Numbered from the stretch's first letter, positions 1-9,000 are shown. The stretch is 64,000 nt of DNA from Roseofilum casamattae BLCC-M143 (GCF_030068455.1 NZ_JAQOSQ010000002.1:62001-126000), one strand, 5' to 3'. The notes: generated from the letters alone by a model not told the origin. Numbers and translations: made by a program.

Positions 1-611
1 AACTCCCCTTATTTCCCCTACCAGAGGTCGTACTGTTCCCCGGCCGGCCCCTGCCCCTACATATCTTTGAGTTTCGGTATCGGATGATGATGAATACAGT
101 GCTCCAAAGTGACAGCCGGTTTGGGGTATTAATGTGGGATCCAACCGATAATACGGCTGCTGCCGTCGGGTGTTGTGCGGAAATTGTTAACTATCAAAGA
201 TTACCCGACGATCGCATGAAGCTGCTTACCCTCGGACAGCAACGATTTCGGGTTTTAGAATACGTGCGGGAAAAGCCGTATCGAGTGGGTTTAGTAGAGT
301 GGATTGAAGATAAACCGACGACTCGAGATCTGAGACCTGTAGCAACGGAGGTGGCGCAACTTTTAAAAGATGTGGTACACCTTTCCTCAAAGTTAACCGG
401 CCAGGAGATCGAGCTACCAGATAATATTCCAACTTTACCTACCGAACTTTCCTATTGGGTGGCCAGCAATTTATATGGAGTTGCTAGCGAACAACAGGCA
501 CTATTAGAAATGGATAGCACGGAAGAACGGTTAGAGCGGGAAACAGAGATTCTTACTTCTACGCGCAATCATTTAGCGGCTCGGACAGTCTTAAAAGATA
601 CCTTTAAGTAA
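1..611 (+). CDS. LON peptidase substrate-binding domain protein (5' end outside window)
   Basis: Stand-alone Lon N-terminal (substrate-binding) domain protein without ATPase or protease parts, as found across cyanobacteria; its cellular role is not established. The first ATG in the window (84) is not the start: the same frame is open back to base 3 and reads LPLFPLPEVVLFPGRPLPLH, the classic opening of this domain, followed by IFEFRYR and MMMN. The gene therefore begins a few codons left of the window and only the extreme N-terminus is missing. Downstream are the motifs FGVLMWDP, AAVGCCAEI and LTLGQQRFRVLEYVREKPY, then a helical tail. It is convergent with the next gene, 32 bases apart. Confidence 0.9.
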   Translation, partial: LPLFPLPEVVLFPGRPLPLHIFEFRYRMMMNTVLQSDSRFGVLMWDPTDNTAAAVGCCAEIVNYQRLPDDRMKLLTLGQQRFRVLEYVREKPYRVGLVEWIEDKPTTRDLRPVATEVAQLLKDVVHLSSKLTGQEIELPDNIPTLPTELSYWVASNLYGVASEQQALLEMDSTEERLERETEILTSTRNHLAARTVLKDTFK

Positions 612-643
612 GAAGCCATGAATAATTCCATGAAAAACTGATG

Positions 644-1504
644 TTAGTGTAGTTGGCAGACAACGCGATAAGTCCCCAACACTTTTATCACATCTGTATA
701 TTTTTTGATTTCTGCTAGTGTATTCTGAATATCAGGTTGGCGAGCATCAGCTTCAATATCAACAAAGAAGAGGTATTCACCAAGCGATCGCTTGGTTGGT
801 CTTGACTCGATCCGACTGAGATTAATTCCTTGACGAGCAAAGATTTCTAGAGGTTTGACCAATACTCCCGGAATATTCGGTAAGCTAAAGGCGATAGAGG
901 TATGAGTGTTGTTGGATTGAAGAGGATTGAGACGAATAGAGCTTCCAGCTCGAGCGATGGCCCAAAAGCGCGTACAGTTATCCGGGCAGTCGTTAATTGG
1001 ATAGGCTAATACAGGAATTTGGTACAAAGAAGCTGCTCGTTGAGAGGATATGGCTGCGATGGGACGATCGCGATCGAGATATTGGATGGCTTCTGCCGTG
1101 GAGTTAGTGGGAATCAGCTCTACTCCAGATAAATGGTGTTCTAACCATTCCTGGCATTGAGCTAAGGCTTGAGGATGAGAATAGACGGTTTTGATGGCCG
1201 CCAGATCTTTCATGTGGGAGAGCAACCCATGAGAAATGGGTAAAACATAGGCTTGTTGAATGTGCAGATCGTCAAGTTGCCACAAGGTATCTAAAGTCAT
1301 CGGAACGCTGCCTTCAATGGAATTTTCCACCGGAGCGATCGCTAACTCAACCTCCCCTCTCGCCAGCGCTTGTAGGGTTTTGGCAATACTCGGATAGGGA
1401 TGCAAGTCTGTAGTATAACCTTGCTGCTCTAGTGTTTCGCGATAGGCGATCGCCGTCGCTTCTGAATAGGTTCCTGGCGGGCCGAGATAAGCAATAGCAA
1501 CCAT
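644..1504 (-). CDS. pheA: prephenate dehydratase
   Basis: Converts prephenate to phenylpyruvate in phenylalanine synthesis. This is a monofunctional enzyme of 286 residues with no chorismate mutase domain. Residues 1-180 form the PDT domain (opening AYLGPPGTYSEATA, and CTRFW containing the conserved TRF). Residues about 200-280 form an ACT domain with the ESRPTK motif that binds phenylalanine for feedback inhibition in this family. The open frame extends 28 codons further upstream, but I place the start at the ATG at 1504 because CAGGAG lies about 8 bases before it and MVAIAYLGPPGT matches the usual family start. It stands alone on the minus strand. Confidence 0.95.
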   Translation of the reverse strand: MVAIAYLGPPGTYSEATAIAYRETLEQQGYTTDLHPYPSIAKTLQALARGEVELAIAPVENSIEGSVPMTLDTLWQLDDLHIQQAYVLPISHGLLSHMKDLAAIKTVYSHPQALAQCQEWLEHHLSGVELIPTNSTAEAIQYLDRDRPIAAISSQRAASLYQIPVLAYPINDCPDNCTRFWAIARAGSSIRLNPLQSNNTHTSIAFSLPNIPGVLVKPLEIFARQGINLSRIESRPTKRSLGEYLFFVDIEADARQPDIQNTLAEIKKYTDVIKVLGTYRVVCQLH

Positions 1505-1769
1505 AATTTTGCTCCTGGTACTTAAGTTTACGACACGACCCCTAACTGAGTAAAATCTTGCAATTTGCTGCCGATCGCCTCTATCCAACGATCCGTAAAT
1601 CTGATAAAAGTTAACAATATAGCATTATTTTTTCACACTGCGTAGTGTATGATAACAGAAACCTAGAGTAAAGCATTACTCTTGCGCAACATATAATAGA
1701 GGTCTGTTATTATCCTGCAATCTCCAGCCGGGATATTAAGGTTTTTGTCAAATAAGTTTACATTCATCC

Positions 1770-2366
1770 ATGAATTTCTCATATAAGATCGCTAAGTTTA
1801 CGGCTGCTCAATTGGTTAATCTTCGAGTTCCAGAAGAACCCATTCCCATACATCATTACCTACGGCAACCGCAACGCCTTGTCAATGCCTTAAGCAGTCA
1901 AAGTCAAATTGAATACTTGAGCGATCGGTTGTTTCGCTTGAAAATGCGCCCCCTAACTTTTATGATGTTTACCATACAACCAACGGTAGATCTGAAAGTT
2001 TGGTCGGATGCCCGAGGCAATATCCAATTGCGATCGGTTGCCTGCGAAATTCGCGGAATTGACTATATAAATCGACGTTTTCACTTGGATTTACAAGGAC
2101 AATTGTGTCCTCAGCAACGCGGCGATCGCACCATCCTGGCAGGAAAAGCCAATCTCACCGTAGAAGTGGAACTACCACCTCCTTTAAATTTAACCCCATC
2201 TTATTTAATCGAGCGAGCCGGTAATGGATTGTTAGCGAGCGTCTTGCTCACCATTAAACAACGGTTGATGCATCAACTGATCCGAGATTATCGGGTTTGG
2301 GTCGCACAGAATGAAGCTATTTCAACAACCATGGATAATGGGCAATTAGTGATGGACAATGGGTAA
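1770..2366 (+). CDS. DUF1997 family protein
   Basis: A 198-residue soluble protein that looks like the DUF1997 family of cyanobacteria and plastids, function unknown. Visible features are the opening FTAAQLVNLRVPEEPIPIHH, the block LRQPQRLVNALSSQSQIEYL, and a long beta-rich middle (LKVWSDARGNIQLRSVACEIRG). The last 13 residues are encoded by a degenerate direct repeat of ATGGAYAATGGG, a short intergenic repeat type that has probably extended the reading frame, so the ancestral C-terminus was likely near AQNEAIS. The next gene starts 42 bases downstream in the same direction. Confidence 0.75.
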   Translation: MNFSYKIAKFTAAQLVNLRVPEEPIPIHHYLRQPQRLVNALSSQSQIEYLSDRLFRLKMRPLTFMMFTIQPTVDLKVWSDARGNIQLRSVACEIRGIDYINRRFHLDLQGQLCPQQRGDRTILAGKANLTVEVELPPPLNLTPSYLIERAGNGLLASVLLTIKQRLMHQLIRDYRVWVAQNEAISTTMDNGQLVMDNG

Positions 2367-2408
2367 GAGCTAAGATAATAGGACGAACAGTTAGGGGTAT
2401 CTTCAACG

Positions 2409-2993
2409 ATGAAACTCGATCCAGAAGCTCGGGCCCATTTCTCCAGTTTTAACCAGGCTTGGAGGTCGCTCTCTCAGTCTTCTCTTATCCCTTTTGCCTT
2501 GTTGGCTGTCGGAGTTACCAGCAATATTATTTATGCCCATGTGCCTCTTGTCGCTTTTGCTGCCATGAGTGGAGTAATCTTACAGAAACGAAAAGCGATC
2601 GCTATTGCTGCTACGATCTGGTCGATAAATCAACTCATTGGCTTTGCTATTCGAGGGTATCCTCTCTCTGGAGTTGCCTTTACCTGGGGAGCGCTCATGG
2701 GAGTGGGAACTCTAGGAGTTGCTTTCTTCGCCAGTCAAAAACCGACGTTTAGCCAGAATACTTGGGTCGGCCATCTCCTCTGGAATGCGATCGCTCTTAT
2801 TGGTGGATTTGTTCTTTATCAAGGATTAATTTTATTCGCCTATCCTGTGCTCGGTGACGGTCATTTCATGGACTCTGCGATCGTATTACGATTATTCGTC
2901 AAACAAATGACTTGGGGAGGAGCGATCGCTCTTGGGTACAACGTCTTACTCTGGCGTATTCAAAGTGTTACCCTATCGAAAACCCATCAGTAA
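2409..2993 (+). CDS. membrane protein of unknown function
   Basis: A 194-residue integral membrane protein with about five hydrophobic segments: near residues 27-60, 63-80, 85-107, 120-143 and 165-185. I do not recognise a named family and see no catalytic motif. The hydrophilic N-terminus (MKLDPEARAHFSSFNQAW) precedes the first helix. It lies between the DUF1997 gene and the 2Fe-2S protein on the same strand, with 42 and 16 bases between neighbours, so the three may be co-transcribed. The 97-residue frame inside it is a shadow. Confidence 0.7.
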   Translation: MKLDPEARAHFSSFNQAWRSLSQSSLIPFALLAVGVTSNIIYAHVPLVAFAAMSGVILQKRKAIAIAATIWSINQLIGFAIRGYPLSGVAFTWGALMGVGTLGVAFFASQKPTFSQNTWVGHLLWNAIALIGGFVLYQGLILFAYPVLGDGHFMDSAIVLRLFVKQMTWGGAIALGYNVLLWRIQSVTLSKTHQ

Positions 2994-3009
2994 CAAATGG
3001 CTCAGACCA

Positions 3010-3879
3010 ATGACAGAATTTTCTCCTTGGGTAACCCCACTAAACCATGCCACTGCTGAACCGCTCCATGGAGGAGGCCAGATCGAATACGAAGACTTTC
3101 CTTGTACGATCGATGTTACCGGTCCTTTGCTCTACAGCCTATTTCAAGAGAATTGGCAAGACGTGCAAATCGGTCATGTTGTCGAAGGAAGCGTCTTAGA
3201 ATTAGAATTTACCGAACCGCCGAAAATCTGTATCCTCTATGATGGCTATCTCACCGTCGTCTCTCCAGGTTGGCACTTACATCTGTGTCTAGAAGAACAC
3301 CTAGGCGGCCCTCTATGCACAACGCCTCCAGAACTGCGCCAACAGCGACTTATTGAGCGAGCCTCACTCTACCGTCGCCTGAATGAAGAGGGACAGCCCC
3401 GCAGTTGGGGGATTCAGTTCTGGAATGGGGCGGGAGAAAAGATGATGAATTTATTTTTACCCAATCCATTTTTAGGGGAAGATGAAGACCTTTTACCCGT
3501 GGGTAAACCTCGGTTAGAGAAACTAAGTTTATACGAAGAATTACGCCAGATTTATGTGTTAGGCGATCGGCCCATTCCCTACGATCGCAACCCCCTTAAA
3601 CGCCCTTACCTTTCCGTCTGTCGCTCCAGTCGCTGCTACCCCTCGCGCCAATGGAAACCTATCTATGAGGCGCTCCAGCAAGGGGTAGCAGAAACGGGTG
3701 CTGAGGTCACGGTTATGAACGCTGGGTGTTTAGAGGTCTGTAAACTCGGCCCCGTCGTCTTTTACTCTGGAGATAGAACCTGGTATACCCGCGTTACCCC
3801 AGAGGTAGCCGAGCAAATTGTTCGAGACCATGTTATTGAAGGTAACCCAGTCTCTAAACATCTCTATCCGCCTAACTAA
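3010..3879 (+). CDS. (2Fe-2S) thioredoxin-like ferredoxin domain protein
   Basis: A 289-residue protein. The C-terminal 80 residues carry a thioredoxin-like 2Fe-2S ferredoxin domain: VCRSSRC followed about 30 residues later by NAGCLEVCKLGPVVFYSGDRTWY, giving the paired cysteines that hold the cluster in this fold. The N-terminal 200 residues have no motif I recognise, though cyanobacterial proteins with this arrangement are common. Role: probably electron transfer or cluster sensing, partner unknown. The open frame begins upstream inside the previous gene; the ATG at 3010 gives a start 16 bases after that gene's stop, although no strong Shine-Dalgarno is visible. Its 3' end is followed immediately by an insertion-sequence remnant. 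Confidence 0.75.
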   Translation: MTEFSPWVTPLNHATAEPLHGGGQIEYEDFPCTIDVTGPLLYSLFQENWQDVQIGHVVEGSVLELEFTEPPKICILYDGYLTVVSPGWHLHLCLEEHLGGPLCTTPPELRQQRLIERASLYRRLNEEGQPRSWGIQFWNGAGEKMMNLFLPNPFLGEDEDLLPVGKPRLEKLSLYEELRQIYVLGDRPIPYDRNPLKRPYLSVCRSSRCYPSRQWKPIYEALQQGVAETGAEVTVMNAGCLEVCKLGPVVFYSGDRTWYTRVTPEVAEQIVRDHVIEGNPVSKHLYPPN

Positions 3880-3931
3880 TCGTATTACTACCGATAACAC
3901 TTGTCAGAGAGTCCAAGCGATCGTCCGAGCC

Positions 3932-4315
3932 ATGGAACTGGGAGGAAGGTATAGTCAATTGGAATGTGCGATTCGTTTGGATGGAAATGAGCATCAGTTG
4001 CTCGACATCATCGCTCTGACTATCTGTGCCGTAGTTTGTGGAGCCGAGAGCTGGGTAGAGATTGAACTGTATGGAAAAGCCAAAGAAGAGTGGCTCAAAA
4101 GTTTTCTGCAATTGCCCAATGGCATTCCCTCCCATGACACCATTGCTCGGTTATTCGCTGCATTAAACCCGGAAGCGCTCTCGAGCTGCTTCTTAAGTTG
4201 GGTTCGCTCAGTCGGACAATTAAGCACGGGAGAAATAGTTGCCATTGACGGTAAAACCCTACGTCATTCCTACGACAGCGGCGGTAAAAAGGGGAGCGAT
4301 CGCAGTCATAATTAG
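3932..4315 (+). pseudogene. ISAs1-family transposase remnant, 3' truncated
   Basis: The N-terminal third of an ISAs1-type (H-repeat-associated) transposase. Recognisable blocks are LLDIIALTICAVVCGAESW, GKAKEEWLKSF, LPNGIPSHDTIARLFA and IVAIDGKTLRHSYD, the last carrying the first acidic residue of the DDE triad. It stops after GGKKGSDRSHN, where a complete enzyme of about 370 residues would continue. The missing two thirds are not in the following 70 bases, so the copy is dead. No terminal repeats found by eye. Confidence 0.85.
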
Positions 4316-4386
4316 TCGATCTCCATTAAGATTATTGTCTATTATTTTTGATTATAACCTCCGATCATTATACTAGAAAATACTAG

Positions 4387-5172
4387 CTATTTATCGCTAG
4401 ATTGCAATAACCAGAGACCGGTATAAGTCATGCCGGAATTATCGGGTTGGACGAGGAGAAAATGCAATCTGCGCGGTTGTTGTTTGCGCTGTTCGTAGGT
4501 TTGTCCGGCTTGGCGAACTTCGGGATCTTCAAAGGTTGCAATGACCCAGCGATCGACTAATCCAGATTCTAAAATAAGTCCGTCCGGTTGACCGGGAATA
4601 AAATTGAGACTGACGGGTTCGACTTCTGCTAGCCATTGGCAAAATTGTCGGGATTGACGACCGCCATCGATAACGACTCCGGGAATAGAAAGAGTGGAAG
4701 GAAGTCCGAGATTAAGCGGCAGTAGGTCTTCTGGTAAGGATTTGAAGGGAATGAGGCGATCGCCAATTCCAGAGATTAAGTCATCGGCTCTAATGGTAGC
4801 AAACCGCCAGCGATCGCCCCAGAGAGTTTCCGGTAGGGGAAGGGGTGGGGGTTGCTCGATCGCGATAGAACCCTTACCTTCACCAACGATCCACTCTTTT
4901 AAAGTTGTGGTGCGTCGCGTTGGCGCGATCGCAATGCCTAATTTTTGCCCCACAGGTTCGAGTAAATGTAGGGTTTGCGGGCGAAATACTTGGATGGTTT
5001 TGGGAAGAGCGCCAAAGCTAGAGAGTTGGGCGAGCAACCACTCACTGCTGACTTCAGACTGAGGACAGGTGGCGCGGTAGCGAAACTCACCGGGAGTCGG
5101 TTCGCAGATAAATAACTCCCAGACTGATGGAGCGCGATCGCTGCGATAACAATCAACTTGCCAAATCTGCAT
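4387..5172 (-). CDS. Tab2/Atab2 family RNA-binding protein
   Basis: A 261-residue protein of the Tab2/Atab2 (DUF1092) family. In algae and plants the relatives bind the 5' region of chloroplast mRNA for a photosystem I subunit and support its translation; the cyanobacterial role is inferred from that. Family features seen: the opening IWQVDCYRS, VWELFICEPT, and the C-terminal FLLVQPDNSGMTYTGLWLLQ. Transcribed away from the avtA-like gene with a 115-base divergent promoter region between them. Confidence 0.85.
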   Translation of the reverse strand: MQIWQVDCYRSDRAPSVWELFICEPTPGEFRYRATCPQSEVSSEWLLAQLSSFGALPKTIQVFRPQTLHLLEPVGQKLGIAIAPTRRTTTLKEWIVGEGKGSIAIEQPPPLPLPETLWGDRWRFATIRADDLISGIGDRLIPFKSLPEDLLPLNLGLPSTLSIPGVVIDGGRQSRQFCQWLAEVEPVSLNFIPGQPDGLILESGLVDRWVIATFEDPEVRQAGQTYEQRKQQPRRLHFLLVQPDNSGMTYTGLWLLQSSDK

Positions 5173-5287
5173 AAGAGTTCGTCCGAGAGTTCATAAAATC
5201 GTTATGTTTTCTTTACACGAGATTCCGTTTCCCAGAAATCGTGTCATCTTAGATCTTATGCGAACTGAAAGATTTCAAGAATAGCTT

Positions 5288-6571
5288 ATGGAACCTGCCC
5301 TGACTCAATTTGGTACTCAGATGTCTCGCCTCAGTGGAGTCCGAGCCATTATGAAAGATATTATCGAAACCTTGCGTGCTGGAGGAGGGCAGCAATTTAT
5401 TAACCTGAGTGCGGGAAATCCGGTAATCTTGCCGCCAGTAGAACACTTATGGCGGGAATGCACGGAAGATTTGCTCGCCAGTCCGGAATATGGGGAAGTG
5501 GTCTGTCGGTACGGTTCGTCTCAAGGCTATCAACCCCTGATCGATGCGGTGGTGGACGATTTTAATCAACGCTATGACTTAAATTTAAGCGATCGCAACA
5601 TCTTAATTACTCCTGGCTCCCAGTCGATTTATTTCTACGCCGCCAATGCCTTTGGCGGATATACCCAAGACGGACAACTGAAAGAAGTCGTTCTGCCACT
5701 GAGTCCGGAATATACTGGTTATGGTGGAGTTTGTCTGACTCCAGAAGCCCTGAAAGCCTATAAGCCGACATTAGATATCGACGAAGGAAATCATCGGTTT
5801 AAGTATCGTCCTGATTTTAGTCAATTAAAGATTTCCGAAGACACGGGATGCTTGATTTTTTCTCGTCCTTGTAATCCGACGGGTAACGTGCTCACGAACG
5901 AGGAAACCAGCAAAATTCAAGCTTTAGCCACGGAATATAACGTACCTCTGCTCATTGACTCGGCGTACGGCCCTCCCTTCCCAGCGCTCAATTTCACCGA
6001 AATGACTCCGCAGTTTGGCGGGAATTTAATTCATTGCATGAGTTTATCGAAAGCAGGGTTGCCGGGAGAACGCATTGGGGTTGCTATTGGTGAAGAAAAA
6101 CTCATCAGCGTACTCGAAGCCTTCCAAACCAACTTGTGCATTCACTCCTCTCGATACGGTCAGGCGATCGCCGCTCGTGCCATTCGTTCCGGTCAGTTGG
6201 CGCAATTTGCCGAAACCGTCATTCGTCCCCACTATCAAGATAAATTTGCGCAATTAGAGAGTAGTTTAACGGCAGCCATGCCCGATAATTTACCTTGGTT
6301 CTTGCATAAGGGAGAAGGGGCAATTTTTGCTTGGTTGTGGTTGCGGGATCTGCCGATTACCGATTGGGAATTGTACCAAACTCTGAAGAAAGTTGGCGTC
6401 ATTGTGGTTCCTGGAAGTACGTTCTTCCCCGGATTAAAAGAAGATTGGGCGCACAAACACCAATGCATTCGGATTAGTTTGACCGCAACTGGTGAGGAAA
6501 TTGCCACGGCAATGCAACGGTTAGCGCAAGTCGTGGAGCAAGTCTATTTGCAAACGGCGATCGCTCATTAA
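5288..6571 (+). CDS. avtA: valine--pyruvate aminotransferase
   Basis: PLP-dependent class I/II aminotransferase of 427 residues, the AvtA type, which transfers the amino group between valine/alanine and 2-oxoisovalerate/pyruvate. Seen: INLSAGNPVILPPVEHLW near the start, RYGSSQGYQPLIDA, SRPCNPTGNVL (the conserved NPTGN loop), LLIDSAYGPPFP and SLSKAGLPGERIG, which contains the PLP-binding lysine, then CIRISLTAT near the end with the carboxylate-binding arginine. Start at the first ATG. It ends before a hairpin shared with the convergent proX-like gene. Confidence 0.9.
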   Translation: MEPALTQFGTQMSRLSGVRAIMKDIIETLRAGGGQQFINLSAGNPVILPPVEHLWRECTEDLLASPEYGEVVCRYGSSQGYQPLIDAVVDDFNQRYDLNLSDRNILITPGSQSIYFYAANAFGGYTQDGQLKEVVLPLSPEYTGYGGVCLTPEALKAYKPTLDIDEGNHRFKYRPDFSQLKISEDTGCLIFSRPCNPTGNVLTNEETSKIQALATEYNVPLLIDSAYGPPFPALNFTEMTPQFGGNLIHCMSLSKAGLPGERIGVAIGEEKLISVLEAFQTNLCIHSSRYGQAIAARAIRSGQLAQFAETVIRPHYQDKFAQLESSLTAAMPDNLPWFLHKGEGAIFAWLWLRDLPITDWELYQTLKKVGVIVVPGSTFFPGLKEDWAHKHQCIRISLTATGEEIATAMQRLAQVVEQVYLQTAIAH

Positions 6572-6587
6572 GCTCATTGATAAGATA

Positions 6588-6617
6588 TGTAGGGGCGAAA
6601 AACTGTTGGCCCCTACA
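6588..6617. repeat. stem-loop TGTAGGGGC / GCCCCTACA
   Basis: A perfect 9-bp inverted repeat (6588-6596 and 6609-6617) with a 12-base loop, in the short space between two convergent genes. It may end transcription in both directions, but it has no clear T-tract. The GTAGGGGC palindrome type is also a dispersed element in cyanobacterial genomes. Confidence 0.6.
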
Positions 6618-6728
6618 AGTCTCATTGCGATTCAAATTGACTGGATGTGGGAAAAGTCGATCGAGGTAGAGGCAATTTTATTGCTGATTGCTACAACTAC
6701 ACTGTCTGCATCAACACCAAAATTAAGA

Positions 6729-7757
6729 TTATTTGCCAGCCGCTTTTGCTTCTTCAATCCATCCATAAAACTGAGCTTGATTTTCGATCGCCCATTCTTC
6801 AGCCATCAGGCGCATATCTTCTGGAGTATTTTCCCCATCTTTAATCCGCAAGCTCGCTGCATTCATATCGTCCACAGGAATTTGCACCAGTTCAAACCAA
6901 CGTTTTGCGACGGGATTATTGGCGGCAAACTCTTTATTAACAACTAGGGTTTGTGAAGCCGCCGGTAACCCCAGATTTTTGCCATCAAATGTGGTCTCTT
7001 CGGTGGTAATGTCGCTCAAATTTTCAGGAAGATCGGTATAAGGAACTTCTAACCATATGGTATCTTGGTTGGGTTTGAGTATGGCAAAGATCCAATGAGG
7101 CTTATAGGCATAATACAGAATCGGTTCCCCTGCTTCATAACGAGCGATCGCATCTGTCAGCAGCGCTGTATAATTCCCTTGGTCTTGTTCGACTCTATCT
7201 TGCAGTCCATAAGCTTCGATATGATGATTGATGGCTTTTTCGCAAGTCCAACCTGGGTTGCATCCGGTTAAATTGGCTTTACCATCCCCATCGAAATCAA
7301 AGAGTTTGGCAATCTCCGGATCTTTGAGCTGCTCTATGTTAGTAATTCCGTGCTTGTCTGCCGTTTTTTTATCAATCCGATACCCTTGGGTTCCAACCGC
7401 AATTAAAACTCCGACCCCTTCCAGTTTTTCCTCACCGCCAACATTGTTAAAAAATTCTTCGTGTCCGGGTCGATAATAGACCACGCTGTAGTCGATGTCG
7501 TTATTAGCAATAGACAAGTAGAGAGCTGGATATTCTAACTCTTTAACTGGCTCGACTTGATATCCTAGTTGTTCTAAACCCAGATTAACCACTTGAGTTT
7601 GGAAACTTTCTTCCACCCAACTACTATGAGCCGAGCGAATGGTGACCTCTGGCAGAGGAGGTGACTGGTTTGATTCGGTTTGGCAAGCCGAAAGTCCCAC
7701 CAATAGAGAAATAAACGTAGAAATTAGGATACACTTTTGAAAATGTTTAGTTTTCAT
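6729..7757 (-). CDS. glycine betaine/proline ABC transporter substrate-binding lipoprotein (ProX/OpuAC type)
   Basis: Periplasmic solute-binding component, lipid-anchored: the signal sequence ends in the lipobox LSAC, giving a mature N-terminal cysteine at about residue 25. The body (VTIRSAHSSWVEESFQTQVV, LGYQVEPVKELEYPALYLSIANNDIDY, YYAYKPHWIFAIL) is typical of OpuAC/ProX proteins, which bind quaternary ammonium osmolytes through aromatic residues. I prefer the ATG at 7757 to a TTG four codons upstream. The matching permease and ATPase genes are not adjacent, so the substrate is inferred from family only. Confidence 0.85.
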   Translation of the reverse strand: MKTKHFQKCILISTFISLLVGLSACQTESNQSPPLPEVTIRSAHSSWVEESFQTQVVNLGLEQLGYQVEPVKELEYPALYLSIANNDIDYSVVYYRPGHEEFFNNVGGEEKLEGVGVLIAVGTQGYRIDKKTADKHGITNIEQLKDPEIAKLFDFDGDGKANLTGCNPGWTCEKAINHHIEAYGLQDRVEQDQGNYTALLTDAIARYEAGEPILYYAYKPHWIFAILKPNQDTIWLEVPYTDLPENLSDITTEETTFDGKNLGLPAASQTLVVNKEFAANNPVAKRWFELVQIPVDDMNAASLRIKDGENTPEDMRLMAEEWAIENQAQFYGWIEEAKAAGK

Positions 7758-7946
7758 GAATTTTTGCAATCATCGCCTGTCCGCAGAACTCTCGCTCAAC
7801 ATCATACCCTAATATTATCGCTTGGGAGATTGGATTTATTCTGCCCTATTTCCGAATTTACAACTTCCTTTGGATGACTCGATCGCGATCGCCGGATAAA
7901 AAACGATCTACACTACATATAGGGATTACCCAAGGAGTCTGAAGTT

Positions 7947-8227
7947 ATGCCGTTTAGCCAATATAAAAATATTGCAGATGTTGCGAAAGAATTCCAGATT
8001 AAGTGTCGCGTCGCTAACGTCGTACAAGAACTTCCATTTGCCGTTCCGCAGAGTTTTCGCGAAGATCTAGAGTTTATTCTAGCTTATGGAGCCGTCGTGT
8101 TTGGGAATTCGGTCAATTGCAAGGAGATGAATTTACCAGAAACTTAACGTCTTATACGACGGGTAACCTAGACCAATTGTTTGCAGTGGTTAATGCTCTA
8201 TTCGATCGCTGTTTGCCCGACTCATAG
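7947..8227 (+). pseudogene. internally deleted gene of a cyanobacterial hypothetical family
   Basis: The 5' part reads MPFSQYKNIADVAKEFQIKC and then SFREDLEFILAYG, which resembles the start of a family of cyanobacterial proteins of roughly 180-200 residues (from memory). The frame closes at 8147. In the +1 frame from about 8100 to the TAG at 8225 the sequence reads WEFGQLQGDEFTRNL, then a run ending DQLFAVVNALFD, which looks like the C-terminal part of the same family. A deletion of the middle with a frame change near 8095-8105 explains both halves. Function of the intact family is unknown to me. Confidence 0.6.
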
Positions 8228-8239
8228 GAATCCATAAGA

Positions 8240-8272
8240 AAAAGCAACCCCAACACTGTCGAGATTGCTTTT
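8240..8272 (-). terminator. candidate intrinsic terminator
   Basis: Read on the minus strand, AAAAGCAA pairs with TTGCTTTT across a 17-base loop and runs into TTTTTCTT. It lies about 45 bases beyond the stop of the minus-strand acidic repeat protein, so it probably ends that transcript. The stem is short and A/T-rich. Confidence 0.5.
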
Positions 8273-8316
8273 CTTTAGCGATCGATAATGACTACTGAAT
8301 CGAATTTACCGTACAA

Positions 8317-8877
8317 TTAGCCAATAGAGTAAGTTGACTCATATTCAATGTTTGTCGGGACAATAGGATCGTTTTCCTCATCACGATCGGTACGCGATAC
8401 CTCCAAAGTCCAGTTAGGAGGAACGATCGGATCGTCATCAGGTTCGCTACCTTCAGTGTCTACGAATTCCACTGCAGCATTTGGAGGACTAATAGACTGA
8501 CTGGAACCGTCTTGTTTTTTGGGATTGCCATTATTTCCTGCCAGTTTAATGTCAAATGAAGTGGGCACAACATTAGTCGGAACAATGTCTTCTTCCTCCT
8601 CTTCTTCGACTTCAACAAAAGCAAATCGAGCTGGAGTCGGAACAATTGGATCGTCATCAGAAGCATCATCGTCAGGCTCAACAAAGGCGAGTTGAAAGTT
8701 CGGAGGGACAATTAGATCGTCTTCCGGCTCGGGATTCTCTTTTTTCGAGGTATCTGTATTAACTAGAATGTTCGTTGTGGGGTCGATCGCGATTGATGCT
8801 AATGTGGTCATACTCGGGATTTGCACGATCGCCAGACTAGCAATAACCAAAAGTTTTTTAGGAATGAAGTTAGCCAC
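8317..8877 (-). CDS. secreted acidic protein with repeated DDPIVPPN motifs
   Basis: A 186-residue protein of no family I recognise. It starts with GTG at 8877, supported by GGAGG about 8 bases upstream. Residues 1-28 look like a signal peptide (KKLLVIASLAIVQIP, small residues after). The mature part is strongly acidic and contains five spaced copies of a motif (D/E)D(D)(P/L)IVP(P/T)N: EDDLIVPPNFQL, DDDPIVPTPARF, EEEDIVPTNVV, DDDPIVPPNWTL and ENDPIVPTNIEY. There are no cysteines and no catalytic motif. Acidic repeats of this kind may bind cations or a partner outside the cytoplasm, but that is a guess. Divergent from the next gene. Confidence 0.75.
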   Translation of the reverse strand: MANFIPKKLLVIASLAIVQIPSMTTLASIAIDPTTNILVNTDTSKKENPEPEDDLIVPPNFQLAFVEPDDDASDDDPIVPTPARFAFVEVEEEEEEDIVPTNVVPTSFDIKLAGNNGNPKKQDGSSQSISPPNAAVEFVDTEGSEPDDDPIVPPNWTLEVSRTDRDEENDPIVPTNIEYESTYSIG

Positions 8878-9000
8878 GTTCTTGCCTCCAAAATCTTGTG
8901 CTTTGTGAACTAACTTGAGTATTTATGTAGTTCAAATTGTCGAACGAGCTGTAAATATTTAGTGTTTTCCTTAACTTCTGGAATCGGTTGTAAATAATTT

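Noticed and set aside
84-86. ATG at 84 as the start of the Lon-domain gene
   Set aside because: The upstream in-frame bases encode the conserved start of the domain, so the gene extends past the left edge.
1505-1588. N-terminal extension of prephenate dehydratase
   Set aside because: Not typical of the family; a good ribosome site precedes the ATG at 1504.
7767-7769. TTG start for the ProX-like lipoprotein
   Set aside because: The ATG four codons downstream gives a normal lipoprotein signal peptide.
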